Notes under the pieces: generated by a model
What the model saw: only the letters and a program-made list of their open reading frames with translations
What the model was told of the DNA's origin: nothing
Databases searched by the model: none
Shown here: positions 15,582-23,216 of the stretch, piece after piece
Position numbering within the stretch: the first letter of the stretch is position 1
How the letters are laid out: each line of letters begins with the position of its first letter
From: Deltaproteobacteria bacterium
Lineage (GTDB): Bacteria > Desulfobacterota > GWC2-55-46 > JAUVFY01
Reading direction: 5' to 3'
DNA: 31,834 bases
NCBI GenBank assembly: GCA_030594025.1
Contig: JAUVFY010000001.1
Span: 1 to 31,834, forward strand
Program-made: the position numbers and the translations under genes

Positions 15582-15609
15582 TTGACACCGTGACTTCAGC
15601 GGTTATAAT
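15582..15609 (+). promoter_or_regulatory. strong sigma70 promoter upstream of the receiver gene
   Basis: TTGACA (15582-15587), a 16-base spacer and a perfect TATAAT (15604-15609), followed by an overlapping second TATAAT at 15609-15614. It leaves a leader of about 260 bases before the ATG at 15876. Apart from the next promoter, I see no gene in that leader. Confidence 0.75.
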
Positions 15610-15738
15610 ATAATGCGTCCCTCTCGAAAGCTTTTTCTTGAGCCTTTTAAGCACACCCGGGCGATAACATCAAAGACATAACGATAGCGCGTAGCTTTTT
15701 TCCGGGAACCTTTGCGCTCGGGCTGCGGCACTTCGTCC

Positions 15739-15766
15739 TTGATCCGTTCTTCAGGCCCCTTATAAC
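15739..15766 (+). promoter_or_regulatory. second candidate promoter for the receiver gene
   Basis: TTGATC (15739-15744), 16 bases, TATAAC (15761-15766), about 110 bases before the ATG at 15876. Weaker than the upstream promoter; the two would act in tandem. Confidence 0.4.
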
Positions 15767-15875
15767 ACGCTTTTGATTTAACCCCGTCATGAAAAATCCG
15801 GAAAACGAAGCTCGCCTTCCGACAGACTACGTTCGAGTTTCCAGCGGGAGCCCTTTTTTATGCGAAGGAGAACCT

Positions 15876-16259
15876 ATGGTAAAAAAAAGAAAAAAGACAA
15901 AGATACTCATCGTAGATGACGAAGAGTCAATAGGTCTTGCGCTGAGCGAGATGCTGAAGGACGAAGGTTTCGAGGCAGCTTACGTGATAGACGGGGCCCA
16001 GGCGGTCGAGGAGGTTGCGAACAACGGTTACAGACTCGTTTTTATGGATATGGTCATGCCCGGTATGAACGGCCTTGAGACTTACAGGGCCATAAGGAAG
16101 ATCAGCAGGTACGCAAAGGTAATACTTTTTACGGGATACATCAAGGACACCGACAATATAATCTCCCAGGGCGTAAGGGAGGGGATGATAGACGAGAAGA
16201 TAAGAAAACCCTATCTTACTGACCAGATAATAAGGAGCGCGAGGAAGCACCTGTCCTGA
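15876..16259 (+). CDS. stand-alone response-regulator receiver protein
   Basis: A 127-residue CheY-like receiver domain with no output domain. After a very basic start (VKKRKKTKILIVDDEE) it has the acidic pair in VDDEE, the phospho-acceptor Asp in VFMDMVMPGMNG, the conserved Thr in ILFTGYI and the Lys in IRKPYLTDQI. The ATG at 15876 is preferred to upstream in-frame ATG 15789 because AAGGAG (15865-15870) is 5 bases before it and the extra 29 residues would not belong to the fold. No histidine kinase is adjacent; a partner could be the kinase at 27385 or the PAS protein's signalling system, but nothing in the sequence proves that. It sits 82 bases before cbiP and may share its transcript. It probably acts through protein-protein contact or as part of a phosphorelay. 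Confidence 0.92.
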   Translation: MVKKRKKTKILIVDDEESIGLALSEMLKDEGFEAAYVIDGAQAVEEVANNGYRLVFMDMVMPGMNGLETYRAIRKISRYAKVILFTGYIKDTDNIISQGVREGMIDEKIRKPYLTDQIIRSARKHLS

Positions 16260-16341
16260 AACGGGAATTGGTGATGGATTTAATGGACCCGTGCCACAAT
16301 TGTCTTGCCCGGACCTGCCCTTATGTTGTAATCTTTTTCTC

Positions 16342-17859
16342 ATGGAAAGGCCGGGCAGGATAAGGGCAAGGCCCATAATGGTTCAGGGGACATCTTCGCA
16401 CGCGGGCAAATCGATTATCGCCGCCGCCCTTTGCAGGATTTTTTCCCTGAAGGGGCTCAAGGTCGCACCCTTCAAGGCCCAGAACATGGCCCTCAACGCC
16501 TTTGTCACAAGGCGGGGTGGAGAGATAGGCAGGGCCCAGGCCTTTCAGGCCGAGGCCGCAGGGTGCGAGCCCACGGTCGACATGAACCCCGTGCTTTTAA
16601 AGCCCACGGCAGATTCCCTGGCCCAGGTAATAGTTCAGGGAAAGCTCTACGGGGTAATGAGCGCGAAGGAATACAGCCTTTTCAAGAAGGAGGTAAGGAG
16701 ATACGTCCTTGAAAGCTATACGAGGCTTGCCTCAGGCTATGATGTGATAGTCATAGAGGGTGCCGGAAGCCCCTCGGAGATTAACTTGAGGCAATACGAC
16801 ATCGCCAACATGGGGATGGCCGAGATGGCAGGAAGCCCCGTCGTCCTGGTGGGCGATATAGACAGGGGAGGGGTCTTCGCATCCTTTGTGGGTACGATGG
16901 AGCTACTTACTGGGCCGGAGAGGGAGAGGGTAAAGGGTTTTATAGTCAATAAATTCAGGGGTGACGTTGATCTTCTGGAACCGGGGCTCGTTTTCTTAAC
17001 CGAGAGGACCGGAGTTCCTGTCCTTGGTGTTATGCCCTACATGGAAGATATGAACCTTCCCGATGAGGACGGGGTCTCACTCGACGGCATCGGCCCGGAG
17101 AAAAACCCCGAGGTATGCGAACTGAGGATAGCGGTCGTCAAGCTCCCCAGGATTTCAAACTTCACGGACTTCGACCCGTTGAGGCTCGAGCCCGGTGTCT
17201 CGGTGGATTTTACGGCGGAACCCGGAGGGCTGGAAGGGGCCGATATGGCCATAATACCCGGGAGCAAGAACACCATCGCGGACCTTGACTGGCTTAAAAA
17301 AAGGGGTTTTACAGAGGCCCTCGAAGGTCTCGTAAAAACCGGCCGTATGGTCGCCGGCATCTGCGGGGGCTTCCAGATGATGGGGGGGGTTATAAAGGAC
17401 CCACATGGGGTAGAATCCGGCATGAAGGAGACAAAGGGCCTTGGGCTCTTAGAAGCAACAACCGTTCTCGAGGAAGATAAGAAGACCTTCCAGGTCACCG
17501 CCGAGCTAAAAGGCATGGTTGGAGTAAGTGTAAGGGGATATGAGATACACATGGGCAATACCGGGACATGCCAAAGGCCTTTTGCGATCGTAAGTGAGAG
17601 GAACACCGAGCCCGTTTGCGTGGAGGACGGCTACGTCTCCGAGGACGGTAAGTTATGGGGCACTTACATACACGGCGTCTTCGATAACGACCTTTTCAGG
17701 CAGAAGCTTTTGAACGGGCTCAGAAGAGAAAAGGGGCTACCCGCAAGGGTGTCTGCCCGGGGCTACGCCTCTTCAAAGGAAAAGGCGATTTCCAGGCTCG
17801 CGGAGGTTGTTAGCTCGGCCCTCGACATGGATAAAGTTTACGATATCATAGGGCTTTAA
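16342..17859 (+). CDS. cbiP: cobyric acid synthase (adenosylcobyrinate a,c-diamide amidase)
   Basis: About 505 residues. It amidates four side chains of adenosylcobyrinic acid a,c-diamide using glutamine and ATP. The N-terminal dethiobiotin-synthetase-like ATPase domain begins with IMVQGTSSHAGKS and contains FKAQNMALNAFVT, IVIEGAGSPSEINLR and LVGDIDRGGVF. The C-terminal type-1 glutamine amidotransferase domain shows IPGSKNT, the nucleophile in AGICGGFQMMG and the catalytic His in YIHGVFDN. Start choice is uncertain: ATG 16342 gives a normal N-terminus; GTG 16291 would add 17 Cys-containing residues, and ATG 16378 would trim the first strand. None has a strong Shine-Dalgarno, although AAGG precedes 16378. 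The next gene is cbiB, the following pathway step. Confidence 0.95.
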   Translation: MERPGRIRARPIMVQGTSSHAGKSIIAAALCRIFSLKGLKVAPFKAQNMALNAFVTRRGGEIGRAQAFQAEAAGCEPTVDMNPVLLKPTADSLAQVIVQGKLYGVMSAKEYSLFKKEVRRYVLESYTRLASGYDVIVIEGAGSPSEINLRQYDIANMGMAEMAGSPVVLVGDIDRGGVFASFVGTMELLTGPERERVKGFIVNKFRGDVDLLEPGLVFLTERTGVPVLGVMPYMEDMNLPDEDGVSLDGIGPEKNPEVCELRIAVVKLPRISNFTDFDPLRLEPGVSVDFTAEPGGLEGADMAIIPGSKNTIADLDWLKKRGFTEALEGLVKTGRMVAGICGGFQMMGGVIKDPHGVESGMKETKGLGLLEATTVLEEDKKTFQVTAELKGMVGVSVRGYEIHMGNTGTCQRPFAIVSERNTEPVCVEDGYVSEDGKLWGTYIHGVFDNDLFRQKLLNGLRREKGLPARVSARGYASSKEKAISRLAEVVSSALDMDKVYDIIGL

Positions 17860-17943
17860 AAGGTTATTGCCCTTTTTATTACGCCCAAGACCCTCCCGGG
17901 CGGGTGGGTGCTTGACAGAAGAGAAAGGTTAAAGGTTTCGGCC

Positions 17944-18915
17944 GTGGAAGAGGTATTTTATTATCTGCCCCTTGTAATAGTTTCGGCCTATTTGCTTGAT
18001 CTCGTGGTGGGCGATCCCGAGTTCCTTCCCCATCCTGTAAGATGGATTGGAAGGCTTATAAATTTCCTGGAGGGTAAATTAAGAAGGCTTGTAAGGGCCG
18101 AGCGGCTCGCAGGTGGGGTTCTTACTTTGGTCGTTTTGACTTCAGTCTTAGGCCTGACGTGGGGGATACTTGAGCTGGCCTCCGCCCTTTCCACGGCGCT
18201 TTTTTTATTGGTTTCACTTTACCTGGGGTGGTCTGTTCTATCAGTCAAGTCCCTTAAAAAGGAGGCCCTGGGGGTCATCGAGCCCCTTAGGAAGGACGAA
18301 CTGAAAACAGCCAGGCACCGGCTTTCCCGGATCGTGGGCAGGGATACCGGGGAGCTCACTCGCCGGGATGTCATGAAGGCCGTGGTGGAGACTGTCTCTG
18401 AGAACACATCCGACGGTATAGTGGCCCCGCTCTTTTACCTCGCCCTCGGCGGGCCCGTCCTTGCCGTCACTTACAAGGCCGTAAACACCCTCGACTCCAT
18501 GGTGGGGTACAGGAACAGAAGATATTTTAACCTGGGCTGGTTCTCGGCACGGCTCGACGACTGGGCCAACTATATACCGGCCCGCGTAACTGCCGCATTG
18601 ATGATCGTCTCCTCGTACTTTCTCGGTCTCGACTCCAGGGGCTCTTTAAGTGTATTGAAAAACTACGGCAGGTCGCACCCGAGTCCCAACGCGGGCCTGC
18701 CGCAGGCCGCCGTTGCCGGCGCCCTCGGTATAAGGCTCGGGGGGCCTGCGAGCTACTTCGGCATTGTCCATGAAAAACCCTACATCGGGCAGGGTACCGC
18801 GGAGATAGAGGAACGTATGGTGGAGGCAACCCTTGAGGTCATGCGCCTTACGGCCATTTTTATGCTCCTTTTAACGCTCCTTTTCCACATGGCCCTGCAA
18901 CGGATGATCTTTTAG
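17944..18915 (+). CDS. cbiB: adenosylcobinamide-phosphate synthase
   Basis: A polytopic membrane protein of about 323 residues that joins aminopropanol (phosphate) to cobyric acid. Diagnostic motifs are LLDLVVGDPEFLPHPVRWIG near the N-terminus (in parts: LLDLVVGDP, LPHPVRWIG), VETVSENTSDGIVAPLFY, AVNTLDSMVGYRN, DDWANYIPARVTA and the C-terminal SPNAGLPQAAVAGALG. Four to five hydrophobic helices are visible. GTG 17944 is preferred because AAAGG lies about 9 bases upstream and the protein then starts at the family's usual position; the GTG at 17908 would add 12 charged residues and lacks a convincing ribosome site. It follows cbiP and works with the CobD-type enzyme at 23217, which makes aminopropanol phosphate. 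Confidence 0.94.
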   Translation: MEEVFYYLPLVIVSAYLLDLVVGDPEFLPHPVRWIGRLINFLEGKLRRLVRAERLAGGVLTLVVLTSVLGLTWGILELASALSTALFLLVSLYLGWSVLSVKSLKKEALGVIEPLRKDELKTARHRLSRIVGRDTGELTRRDVMKAVVETVSENTSDGIVAPLFYLALGGPVLAVTYKAVNTLDSMVGYRNRRYFNLGWFSARLDDWANYIPARVTAALMIVSSYFLGLDSRGSLSVLKNYGRSHPSPNAGLPQAAVAGALGIRLGGPASYFGIVHEKPYIGQGTAEIEERMVEATLEVMRLTAIFMLLLTLLFHMALQRMIF

Positions 18916-19059
18916 CTGAGCATGGACCAAGATTGAGAGAACCCCTCCGGAAAAGTATTCCCGCCTGAACCATAACACCCTGAAACATCATCCAGAAAAA
19001 ATTTTAAAGAAAAGTCTATGGGCCAAGTGTCAGAAGACCCTTGTATAGGTGAAGAACGG

Positions 19060-20163
19060 ATGAAGGAAAAAGCACCAACCCCTATAGTTAAAAAGTCAAA
19101 GACCGCGGGCATCCGGTACGTCCTCTGGATATCCATCGTCTTATCGTTGGTCCTTGCGGGTGCGGTCGTCGCTTCCATGAGCTTTGTCTTCACCGGAAGC
19201 GTCGTTCCTAAGTACATGGCCGCCGGGGCCGTTACAGCCCTTTTGGTATCATCTGCGGTAGCCTTCATCGTTATCTTCCTTGCAAGGCGGATAAATGAGG
19301 ACCGCTACCATTCCATGCTCGAAGACTTGCCCGAACTCATTTGCCGCTGGACGCCTGACGGAACGATAACATACGTGAACGAAAGCTGCTCAAGGTACCT
19401 CGGCAAGACGAAAAAAGAGCTTGTCGGTCAAAGCATCGTGCAATTTATCCCTGAAAAAGAGCGTAAAAGGATGGAAAAACATCTCTATGCCCTTTTAAAG
19501 GAAAACCCCGTGGTTACCGTTGAACACAGGGTTACGCTGCCGGGAAGAGATACGAGGTGGCACCGCAGTACCGTAAGCGCAGCCTTCAACGAACAAGGGG
19601 ATTTGAAAGTATTCCAATCCGTCGGGCTGGATATTACCGAGCGCAAGCTTGCCGAACAGAACGTTAAGAAGTCGGAGGAAAGGTACAGAAATCTCATAAA
19701 CGAAATACACGACGGTTTCGCTGTCAGCGACCACAGGGGGAAGATCACCTTAGCCAACAAGGCCCTTGCCGGGATCCTCGGTTTTGAAACCCCGGAGGAG
19801 TTACTGGGAAAGAACTTGACGGACTTCTTCCACCCCACGACAAGAACGAAAGAGCTCGCGGAGTTCAAAAAGGCCTTTGAGACGGGAAGGTTCCCCGAGG
19901 TCGTTGTGAGCAAGGTTATAAGAAAAGACGGAGACACCGCTTTTGTTGAGGTCAGGCCAGTGCCTGTTATTGAGCAAGGCTCACTGGTGGGCTCAATGGG
20001 GGTTATAAGGGACGTGACCGAGCGAATCACGATGGAAGATGAAATAAAGCATAGACTTGACGAAGTCGAAAGGCTTAACAAGCTCATGGTGGGCAGGGAA
20101 CTGAAGATGGAGGGTTTCAGAAAGGAGATTGTGAGACTGAGGGAGAAATCCCGGAAAGAGTAG
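19060..20163 (+). CDS. membrane-bound PAS-PAS sensor protein without an output domain
   Basis: About 367 residues. Two transmembrane helices near the N-terminus (YVLWISIVLSLVLAGAVVAS and MAAGAVTALLVSSAVAFIVI) bracket a very short loop. Two PAS domains follow: the first around residues 85-195 (ELICRWTPDGTITYVNESC, ending VGLDITERKLAE), the second around 205-325 (HDGFAVSDHRGKITLANKA, ending GVIRDVTERITMEDE). The last 35 residues form a coiled coil (EVERLNKLMVGRELKM) of the kind that normally leads into a histidine kinase, GGDEF or EAL domain, but the protein stops there at a TAG. Start ATG 19060 has AGGTG 8 bases upstream; ATG 19018 is an alternative. It probably signals by dimerisation with a separate partner. 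No output domain is encoded just downstream. Confidence 0.85.
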   Translation: MKEKAPTPIVKKSKTAGIRYVLWISIVLSLVLAGAVVASMSFVFTGSVVPKYMAAGAVTALLVSSAVAFIVIFLARRINEDRYHSMLEDLPELICRWTPDGTITYVNESCSRYLGKTKKELVGQSIVQFIPEKERKRMEKHLYALLKENPVVTVEHRVTLPGRDTRWHRSTVSAAFNEQGDLKVFQSVGLDITERKLAEQNVKKSEERYRNLINEIHDGFAVSDHRGKITLANKALAGILGFETPEELLGKNLTDFFHPTTRTKELAEFKKAFETGRFPEVVVSKVIRKDGDTAFVEVRPVPVIEQGSLVGSMGVIRDVTERITMEDEIKHRLDEVERLNKLMVGRELKMEGFRKEIVRLREKSRKE

Positions 20164-20273
20164 AAAAATCCGGAGCGCGCCGAGTAAAAAATTTTTATAG
20201 AAAAAACGGCGCATCTGGTGTATAAGGGATGGAACGCCTGTTCCCCTTTAAGATCGTTTTCCCGGAGTGATCA

Positions 20274-20744
20274 ATGTTGAGCCTTATAAATTTCATCCAC
20301 CTTTCATCCCTTGTGGTCTGGATAGGGATGATAGTTTTTTTCAGCTTCTTTGCCGCTCCCGCCATATTCAAGGTCCTTCCCAGGGAGACCGCCGGCGAGG
20401 TCGTAGGCGAGATATTCCCGAAGTACTGGCTCGTCGGCTACGTCTCTAGTGTTGCCGCCCTTTCAACGCTCATAACCTTATCCTTTGTTCACAAGACCTT
20501 CCCGTTTGCGCGCCTTTTTATCCTCGCCTTTATGACGGTTACCACCTTCTACAGCGGGCTTGTTGTCGGCAAGGAGGCCGTGGGTATCAAGATGAAGATG
20601 AGGGCCACGGAGGACCCGGCGGAAAAGGAGTCCTTGAGGGCCGAGTTCAAAAAGGTGCATTCGAGGAGCTCGCTACTTAACATGACTGTACTCGCCCTCG
20701 GAGCGGTCTTGGTATTCCTCACGGCGCGGGGCCTTAGGTTATAA
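20274..20744 (+). CDS. DUF4149 family integral membrane protein
   Basis: A 156-residue protein with four hydrophobic helices. The first contains INFIHLSSLVVWIGMIVFF and FFAAPAIF, the DUF4149 pattern. The second is YWLVGYVSSVAALSTLITL, the third LFILAFMTVTTFYSGLVVG, and the fourth LLNMTVLALGAVLVFLTA. A charged loop (residues 100-125, ATEDPAEKESLRAEF) lies before the last helix and is probably cytoplasmic. GGAG (20264-20267) is 6 bases before the ATG. Dodecin follows 22 bases downstream and is likely on the same mRNA. Distant resemblance of the family to copper-resistance CopD-type membrane proteins is known, but no function can be given here. Confidence 0.85.
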   Translation: MLSLINFIHLSSLVVWIGMIVFFSFFAAPAIFKVLPRETAGEVVGEIFPKYWLVGYVSSVAALSTLITLSFVHKTFPFARLFILAFMTVTTFYSGLVVGKEAVGIKMKMRATEDPAEKESLRAEFKKVHSRSSLLNMTVLALGAVLVFLTARGLRL

Positions 20745-20766
20745 CTTTAAATATGGAGGATGTATT

Positions 20767-20970
20767 ATGGACAAGATCTACAAGAAGATAGAACTCGTTG
20801 GGATTTCACCTGAGAGCTACGAGGAAGCGATTAAGAACGCAATCGAAAAGGCCTCAAAGTCACTCCACGGCATGGCGTGGTTCGAGGTCTCCGAGCTCCA
20901 TGGAAGGGTAGTCGAAGGCAAGGTGGCTGAGTTCCAGGCCATTTTAAAGGTGGCCTTCAAGCTCGACTGA
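20767..20970 (+). CDS. dodecin (flavin-storage/sequestration protein)
   Basis: A 67-residue dodecin: IYKKIELVGISPESYEEAI, then a helix NAIEKASKSLHGMAWFEV and the strand pair GRVVEGKVAEFQAILKVAFKL. The conserved Trp in GMAWFEV is the residue that stacks on flavin in the dodecamer interface, and the FQAILKVAF strand closes the beta-sheet. Dodecins bind flavin or coenzyme A dimers and buffer free cofactor. The ribosome site GGAGGA is 6 bases before the ATG. It is placed between DUF4149 and the acyl-CoA synthetase genes. Identification is confident from length and motif. Confidence 0.95.
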   Translation: MDKIYKKIELVGISPESYEEAIKNAIEKASKSLHGMAWFEVSELHGRVVEGKVAEFQAILKVAFKLD

Positions 20971-21048
20971 TACTTAAGCCGTCAGAGTCCTTAAGAGACT
21001 GGTTTTACCGGGAGTAGTGTCTTTGCCCCATGGGAAAAAGTTAATCGG

Positions 21049-22434
21049 ATGGTGCGCATGAACGAGAGAAAACTGGACTTCCTTTTCAAACCCCGCTCGA
21101 TAGCCGTAGTGGGGGCCTCGGATGTACCCGGCAAGCTTTCGACCATCATAATGGACAGCCTTGTTGATTCGGGCTTCAAGGGCAGCATTTACCCTGTTAA
21201 CCCGAAGCACCAGACCGTAAGGTCGCTAAAGTGTTATCCATCCATCGAGGAGATAGAAGACGGGGTCGACCTGGCAGTCTTTGCCGTACCGGCCCCGCTT
21301 ACACCGGGGCTCCTTAAACGGGCAAATGGGAAGCTCAAGGGAGCGATAATCGTGAGCGGCGGGTTCGGGGAGATGGACGAGGCAGGCCGTGGACTCGAGG
21401 GTGAGCTGAAGGAGATCGTAAAAAACGGCGGGCCCAGGATAATCGGGCCCAATTGTATGGGCATATATGACTCCATAAGCAAGGTGGACACCTTCTTTTT
21501 ATCGAGAGAGAGGATAAAGAGGCCGAAAAGGGGGTCCATTTCCATACTAACGCAGAGCGGCTCTTTCGCATCCACGGCGATGGACGAGCTGGCTGCGGAG
21601 GGCATCGGGGTTGCAAGGCTTATAAGTTACGGCAACAGGGTGGACGTGAACGAATCGGACTGCCTCGATTTTCTCGCCGGAGACAGGGCCACAAAGGCGG
21701 TATTACTATACATAGAGGCCATAGACGAGGGCAGGAGGTTCATCGAGAGCGCTTCAAGGTGTGCCGCAAAAAAGACCGTAATGGCCGTAAAGGTGGGGCG
21801 CCATGCAGAAGGGGCCTTGGCGGCGATGTCCCATACCGGGGCCATTTCAGGGAGGTACGAAATCTACAAAGCGGCATTTAAAAAGGCAGGTGTAATAGAG
21901 CTTGAGGGCTATGAGGAGTTTATCGACGGTTGCAGGGCGTTTACCATGCAGGAAATGGCAAAAGGCCCCCGGGTTCTTATAATAACGGACGGAGGAGGCA
22001 TAGGGGTGGCCATAGCCGATGCATGCATGGATTCAGACCTCTGTGTCGAGAGCCTCACGGAAGAAAAAAAACAGGCCCTCAAGGCCATCTTCCCTCCTTA
22101 TTATACAATCGGAAACCCGATGGACCTTACCGGGAGCGTTAACGACGAGCTCTTCGCAGAGGCCCTGGAAAAATCGATGGAGGGCTCGGAGTTCGATATG
22201 GCCATAGTAGCCGCCCTCTGGGGGCCTCCTAACCTGACCGACAGGCTCCCGGGGCTCCTGGCCGAAAAGGCCGAACGGATCGGAAAGCCCGTTCTTATCT
22301 GCACGCCCGGGGGAAAATATACGAGGCGGAAAAAGAAGCTCTTTGAAAAAAGGAAACTTCCGGTATTTTCGAGTCCGGAAAGTGCGGCCCGGGCGGCCTC
22401 GGTACTTGCGGGAAAGAAGGGGGTCAAGAGATAA
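21049..22434 (+). CDS. acdA: ADP-forming acyl/acetyl-CoA synthetase, alpha subunit
   Basis: A 461-residue subunit that converts acyl-CoA + ADP + Pi to acid + ATP + CoA, giving substrate-level ATP. The N-terminal CoA-binding domain is recognisable from FKPRSIAVVGASD, IYPVNPKH and DLAVFAVPA. IGPNCMGIYD and ILTQSGSFA follow in the succinyl-CoA-ligase-like domains. The phospho-histidine is expected in AMSHTGAISG (about residue 262). The third domain ends with IGNPMDLTGS and VLICTPGG. It starts with ATG 21049 (an ATG at 21058 is possible) and is separated by a single base from the beta subunit. Such split alpha/beta enzymes are typical of anaerobes. The acyl substrate cannot be told from sequence. 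Confidence 0.92.
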   Translation: MVRMNERKLDFLFKPRSIAVVGASDVPGKLSTIIMDSLVDSGFKGSIYPVNPKHQTVRSLKCYPSIEEIEDGVDLAVFAVPAPLTPGLLKRANGKLKGAIIVSGGFGEMDEAGRGLEGELKEIVKNGGPRIIGPNCMGIYDSISKVDTFFLSRERIKRPKRGSISILTQSGSFASTAMDELAAEGIGVARLISYGNRVDVNESDCLDFLAGDRATKAVLLYIEAIDEGRRFIESASRCAAKKTVMAVKVGRHAEGALAAMSHTGAISGRYEIYKAAFKKAGVIELEGYEEFIDGCRAFTMQEMAKGPRVLIITDGGGIGVAIADACMDSDLCVESLTEEKKQALKAIFPPYYTIGNPMDLTGSVNDELFAEALEKSMEGSEFDMAIVAALWGPPNLTDRLPGLLAEKAERIGKPVLICTPGGKYTRRKKKLFEKRKLPVFSSPESAARAASVLAGKKGVKR

Positions 22435-22435
22435 A

Positions 22436-23149
22436 ATGTGCTTGGATGTTGATAAAAAGAGTATCGATAAATTTGTCGGTGAGGCGAAGGGGCAGGGCTT
22501 CAGGACCCTCATCGAGCCCGAGGTGAAGATTATTCTCAAGGCCTCGGAAATACCGGTGCCAAAATTTAAAGTCGTAAAGGACATGGCTGAAGCTGTAGAG
22601 GAAGCGGAACATATCGGCTACCCCGTTGTCCTCAAGGTAATCTCCCATGATATATTACACAAAAGCGAAGCCGGCGGGGTCATAACCAACCTGAAGGACA
22701 TGAAGGATATCGAAAGCGCATGGTCCGAGATGCTCTTCAATGTGGCCGATAACGTACCCACCGCGAGTATCGAGGGTTTCCTCGTAGAAGAGATGGCCCC
22801 CCCGGGGATCGAGGTCATCGTGGGCGGGCTCCGGGACGAGCAGTTCGGCCCGGCGGTAATGTTCGGTATCGGCGGGGTTGCCGTTGAGCTTCTGAAGGAT
22901 ACGAGCTTCAGGCTCGCCCCCGTGGAAAAAAAAGAGGCCCTCGAGATGATGACCGAGGTGAAGGGTTACAGGCTACTTACCGGCCTCAGGGGAGCTGAGC
23001 CCAGGGACATCGATGCCGTAAGCGATGTGATCGTGAAGCTATCGAGGATACTCGACAGCGCAGATGGTGTTAAGGAGCTGGAGATAAACCCCCTCGTGGT
23101 CTATGAAAAGGGTGTGGTGGCAGTTGACGCAAGGGCGATACTCGCGTAG
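22436..23149 (+). CDS. acdB: ADP-forming acyl/acetyl-CoA synthetase, beta subunit (ATP-grasp)
   Basis: A 237-residue ATP-grasp protein, partner of the alpha subunit. Visible motifs are SEIPVPKFKVV, the ATP-binding GYPVVLKVISHDILHKSEAGG (in parts: YPVVLKVIS, HKSEAGGV), FLVEEMAPPGIEVIVGG, FGPAVMFGIGGVAVE and the metal/ATP site ELEINPLVV. The expected His for phosphotransfer is the one in DILHKSEAGG. It starts with ATG one base after the alpha stop codon, so translation is coupled. Length is the usual size for the separate beta chain. Together the two chains form an alpha2beta2 enzyme in characterised relatives. Confidence 0.93.
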   Translation: MCLDVDKKSIDKFVGEAKGQGFRTLIEPEVKIILKASEIPVPKFKVVKDMAEAVEEAEHIGYPVVLKVISHDILHKSEAGGVITNLKDMKDIESAWSEMLFNVADNVPTASIEGFLVEEMAPPGIEVIVGGLRDEQFGPAVMFGIGGVAVELLKDTSFRLAPVEKKEALEMMTEVKGYRLLTGLRGAEPRDIDAVSDVIVKLSRILDSADGVKELEINPLVVYEKGVVAVDARAILA

Positions 23150-23192
23150 TTTTGTAAAACGCCGATTGAGAATTCATGGGGCAGGAAAGCGA

Positions 23193-23216
23193 AGGGGGTT
23201 CTAAAGGGGGTTCTAA
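23193..23216 (+). repeat. perfect tandem duplication containing the cobD ribosome binding site
   Basis: AGGGGGTTCTAA occurs twice back to back (23193-23204 and 23205-23216), ending exactly at the GTG start codon 23217. Each unit holds a purine-rich AGGGGG that can act as a Shine-Dalgarno; only the second is at a functional distance (6 bases). Confidence 0.85.

Noticed and set aside
16274..16363. A 29-codon frame with a CHNCLARTC cluster overlapping the start of cbiP.
   Set aside because: Too short, no convincing ribosome binding site, and the Cys pattern may be chance. It would be interesting as a leader peptide only if conserved upstream of other cbiP genes.
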